From Anthoceros angustus (taxonomy: Eukaryota > Streptophyta > Anthocerotopsida > Anthocerotales > Anthocerotaceae), in contig MU008169.1 of assembly GCA_010909165.1 (NCBI GenBank), positions 682,001-746,000 of the forward strand: a stretch of DNA of 64,000 bases. The letters run 5' to 3'. The notes below the pieces were generated by a model. That model did not search any database. It was not told the DNA's origin and saw only the letters and a program-made list of their open reading frames with translations. Positions 62,666 to 64,000 of the stretch are shown here, one piece after another (position 1 is the stretch's first letter; each line of letters opens with the position of its first letter). A program made the position numbers and the translations under genes.

Positions 62666-63984
62666 TTACCTCTCTCCAGGCGCTTCAGCCAAAAGCCTGT
62701 CTCCACAGTTGTGCCATCTCATCTTCCTTGGCCCAGGCCTCTGTGTCTGACATATCTGTGCTCTCTTGACACACAGTGCCTTTCCTCGTCGGGAAGGTCT
62801 TCCCTTGGGTGGAGATGTAGTTTCAGGCTCCAAACTTGGACCCTGAACTCGCACTGGGTCTGGAGTATTCGGATCGTAGGTTGGAGATGTAGGCTCAGCC
62901 TCCAAGCTTGCAGCCTGGACTCGCACTGGGTATGGAGTCATCGGACCCTTGGTTGGAGTTGTAGTCTCAGCCTCCAACATGGAAGCCTGGACTGTGACTA
63001 GGCCTCGGGCTAAGCCCTTCATTTTTGCCCGAACCGTGGTGTTGGCTACGGCTGTTCCCATTCAAACCTGCAACTCCTTTGAGCGACGGAGGAGGTCTGG
63101 ACCGCGCAGCCACCCGCGATTTTCTCCAAGGATGATGAGTGTAGTGTGAATAGCAGCCCGCCCGCAGAATCTTGAAAACCGAACCTTCCAGAGAGAGCTG
63201 CGACAGTGGACTGGCTACAGCTCCCTTTGTGCTGCCATCAGGAGTCACCTAGTCTGGCCGACTAAGCTTCAAGACATTTCTGACAAGCAGGTTTCTCTTT
63301 ACACGAAGAATGATGATACATATAATCAAATGACGCACAGATGTTCATCCCTGCCCTGGGCACTAGATTCCTACTCTTCTCGTGAAAAATGTGGTGACAT
63401 GAGAGCGTAGCATGTTGGCCCGGTGATAAGGTAACGGTCAAGATCCAATGATCGCCCAGCGAATCCGGGTCCAAGAGCTGTAGCCAATGCCCTTGATTGG
63501 CGGGCAGCCTCTCTCGGCTGGGATCAGGAAGTACCCGGTTTCGCTGAAAAGGAGCCAAGTCATCTGTGACAAGGAAAGGCTCCTCAGCACTGCGGTCAAA
63601 CTGAAGAGCATCATCGAATCTTACCGTCCGCTGAAAGGAAAAATCACCACCGGCAGTCATGACAGGAGTAGCATTCGAGACTTGTTCCTGGGCCTGGTCA
63701 GGGGTTCTGTCCATTGAGGGCTGAGCCGTAGGATCCGGCTCCAGCGATTCTGTCTGTCCAGCCACTGACTGGAGGGCTACAGCTTCCTCTGCGCTGTCAT
63801 CAGGAGGTTCCCTGTTTGGAAGAACAGGCTCCAAGTCATTTGCGACAAGCAAAGGCTCCTGAGCACTGCGGCTAAACTGCAAAGCATCATCGAACCTTAC
63901 CCTCCAATTGACGGAAAACCCACCACCACCGCCAAGAATGTACGGAATAGCATGCTCGTGGACCCGGAAAGCGACTCTGTGCAC
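62666..63984 (-). pseudogene. N-terminal part of SNF2-associated gene, copy 3
   Basis: The frame 63984-63262 has VHRVAFRVHEHA-type and RVRFDDALQFSRSAQEPLLV sequences homologous to the N-terminal region of copy 1 (11748-11134: DRIAFRVHEHATPD, RWRFHDALQF). Here the module is present twice (VRFDDALQFDRSAEEPFLV is the second). The frame ends CQKCLEA. 63248-62967 continues out of frame (DGSTKGAVASPLSQLSLEGS, matching DDSTEGAVARLMSQLPREA of copy 1). 63061-62666 is a repeat-rich segment. No helicase part lies in the window; the 5' end may lie beyond 64000. Confidence 0.55.
62809..63008. repeat. 69-70-bp tandem repeat x 3
   Basis: Units start near 62809, 62880 and 62950 with TTGGAG(A/T)TGTAG. On the minus strand they encode a 23-residue repeat (PVRVQAASLEAEPTSPT) inside the copy 3 gene fragment. 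Confidence 0.8.
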
Positions 63985-64000
63985 TGAGGGCTCATAAGTA

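Overview
The window reads as nuclear DNA of a land plant. It has several Ty1/copia retrotransposons whose primer-binding sites match plant initiator Met-tRNA, a SNF2 helicase gene of the plant-specific DRD1/CLASSY type, GT-AG splice signals and tRNA-derived SINE-like sequences. The DNA transposons found here have gene content I do not associate with flowering plants, so a seed-free lineage (lycophyte or bryophyte) is my weak guess. No intact host gene is evident. Almost everything is a repeat, a pseudogene or a nested transposon, and reading frames are broken by many small indels.

Layout. (1) 1-9306: two tandem copies of a minus-strand copia element (Copia-A) sharing one LTR. (2) 9307-20748: a degenerate tandem array built around a DRD1/CLASSY-like SNF2 gene: one nearly full copy with a damaged ATP-binding site, one internally deleted copy, a third remnant, a 38-bp minisatellite, CTACAACA-rich arrays, a MITE-like element, a SINE, and a 2.2-kb TIR element (E1). 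(3) 20749-60665: one large TIR DNA transposon (Element II), recognised by 25-bp inverted termini 39.9 kb apart. Its interior has been filled by Copia-B (about 28421-51104). Copia-B in turn holds a second, 9.1-kb TIR transposon (E3, 32155-41262), a third copia (Copia-C, 44111-50360) and a 1.65-kb fragment copied from Element II. A GC-rich retroelement-like block (about 52060-56410) also sits in Element II. (4) 60666-64000: flanking AT-rich DNA, then repeats and the N-terminal part of another copy of the SNF2-associated gene.

Main result. E3 and Element II carry the same two divergent genes although their termini are unrelated. One is a transposase with LDNT and VGHTHD motifs. The other is a large protein combining a ParB-like domain (GGNH motif) with a DNA-methyltransferase-like domain (DVPRG or DLPG at the motif IV position). 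E1 looks like an internal-deletion derivative that keeps only the 3' tails of both genes. Dense clusters of GC palindromes (GGCGCC, GGCGCGCC, GGCCGGCC, GCCGGC) occur inside these elements and not in the copia or SNF2 regions. I regard this transposon-borne ParB-methyltransferase module as the candidate undescribed system; all copies seen here carry frameshifts.

Nesting, oldest to youngest: SNF2-array DNA; Element II into it; Copia-B into Element II; E3, Copia-C and the 1.65-kb fragment into Copia-B. Copia-A and E1 are separate insertions on the left.
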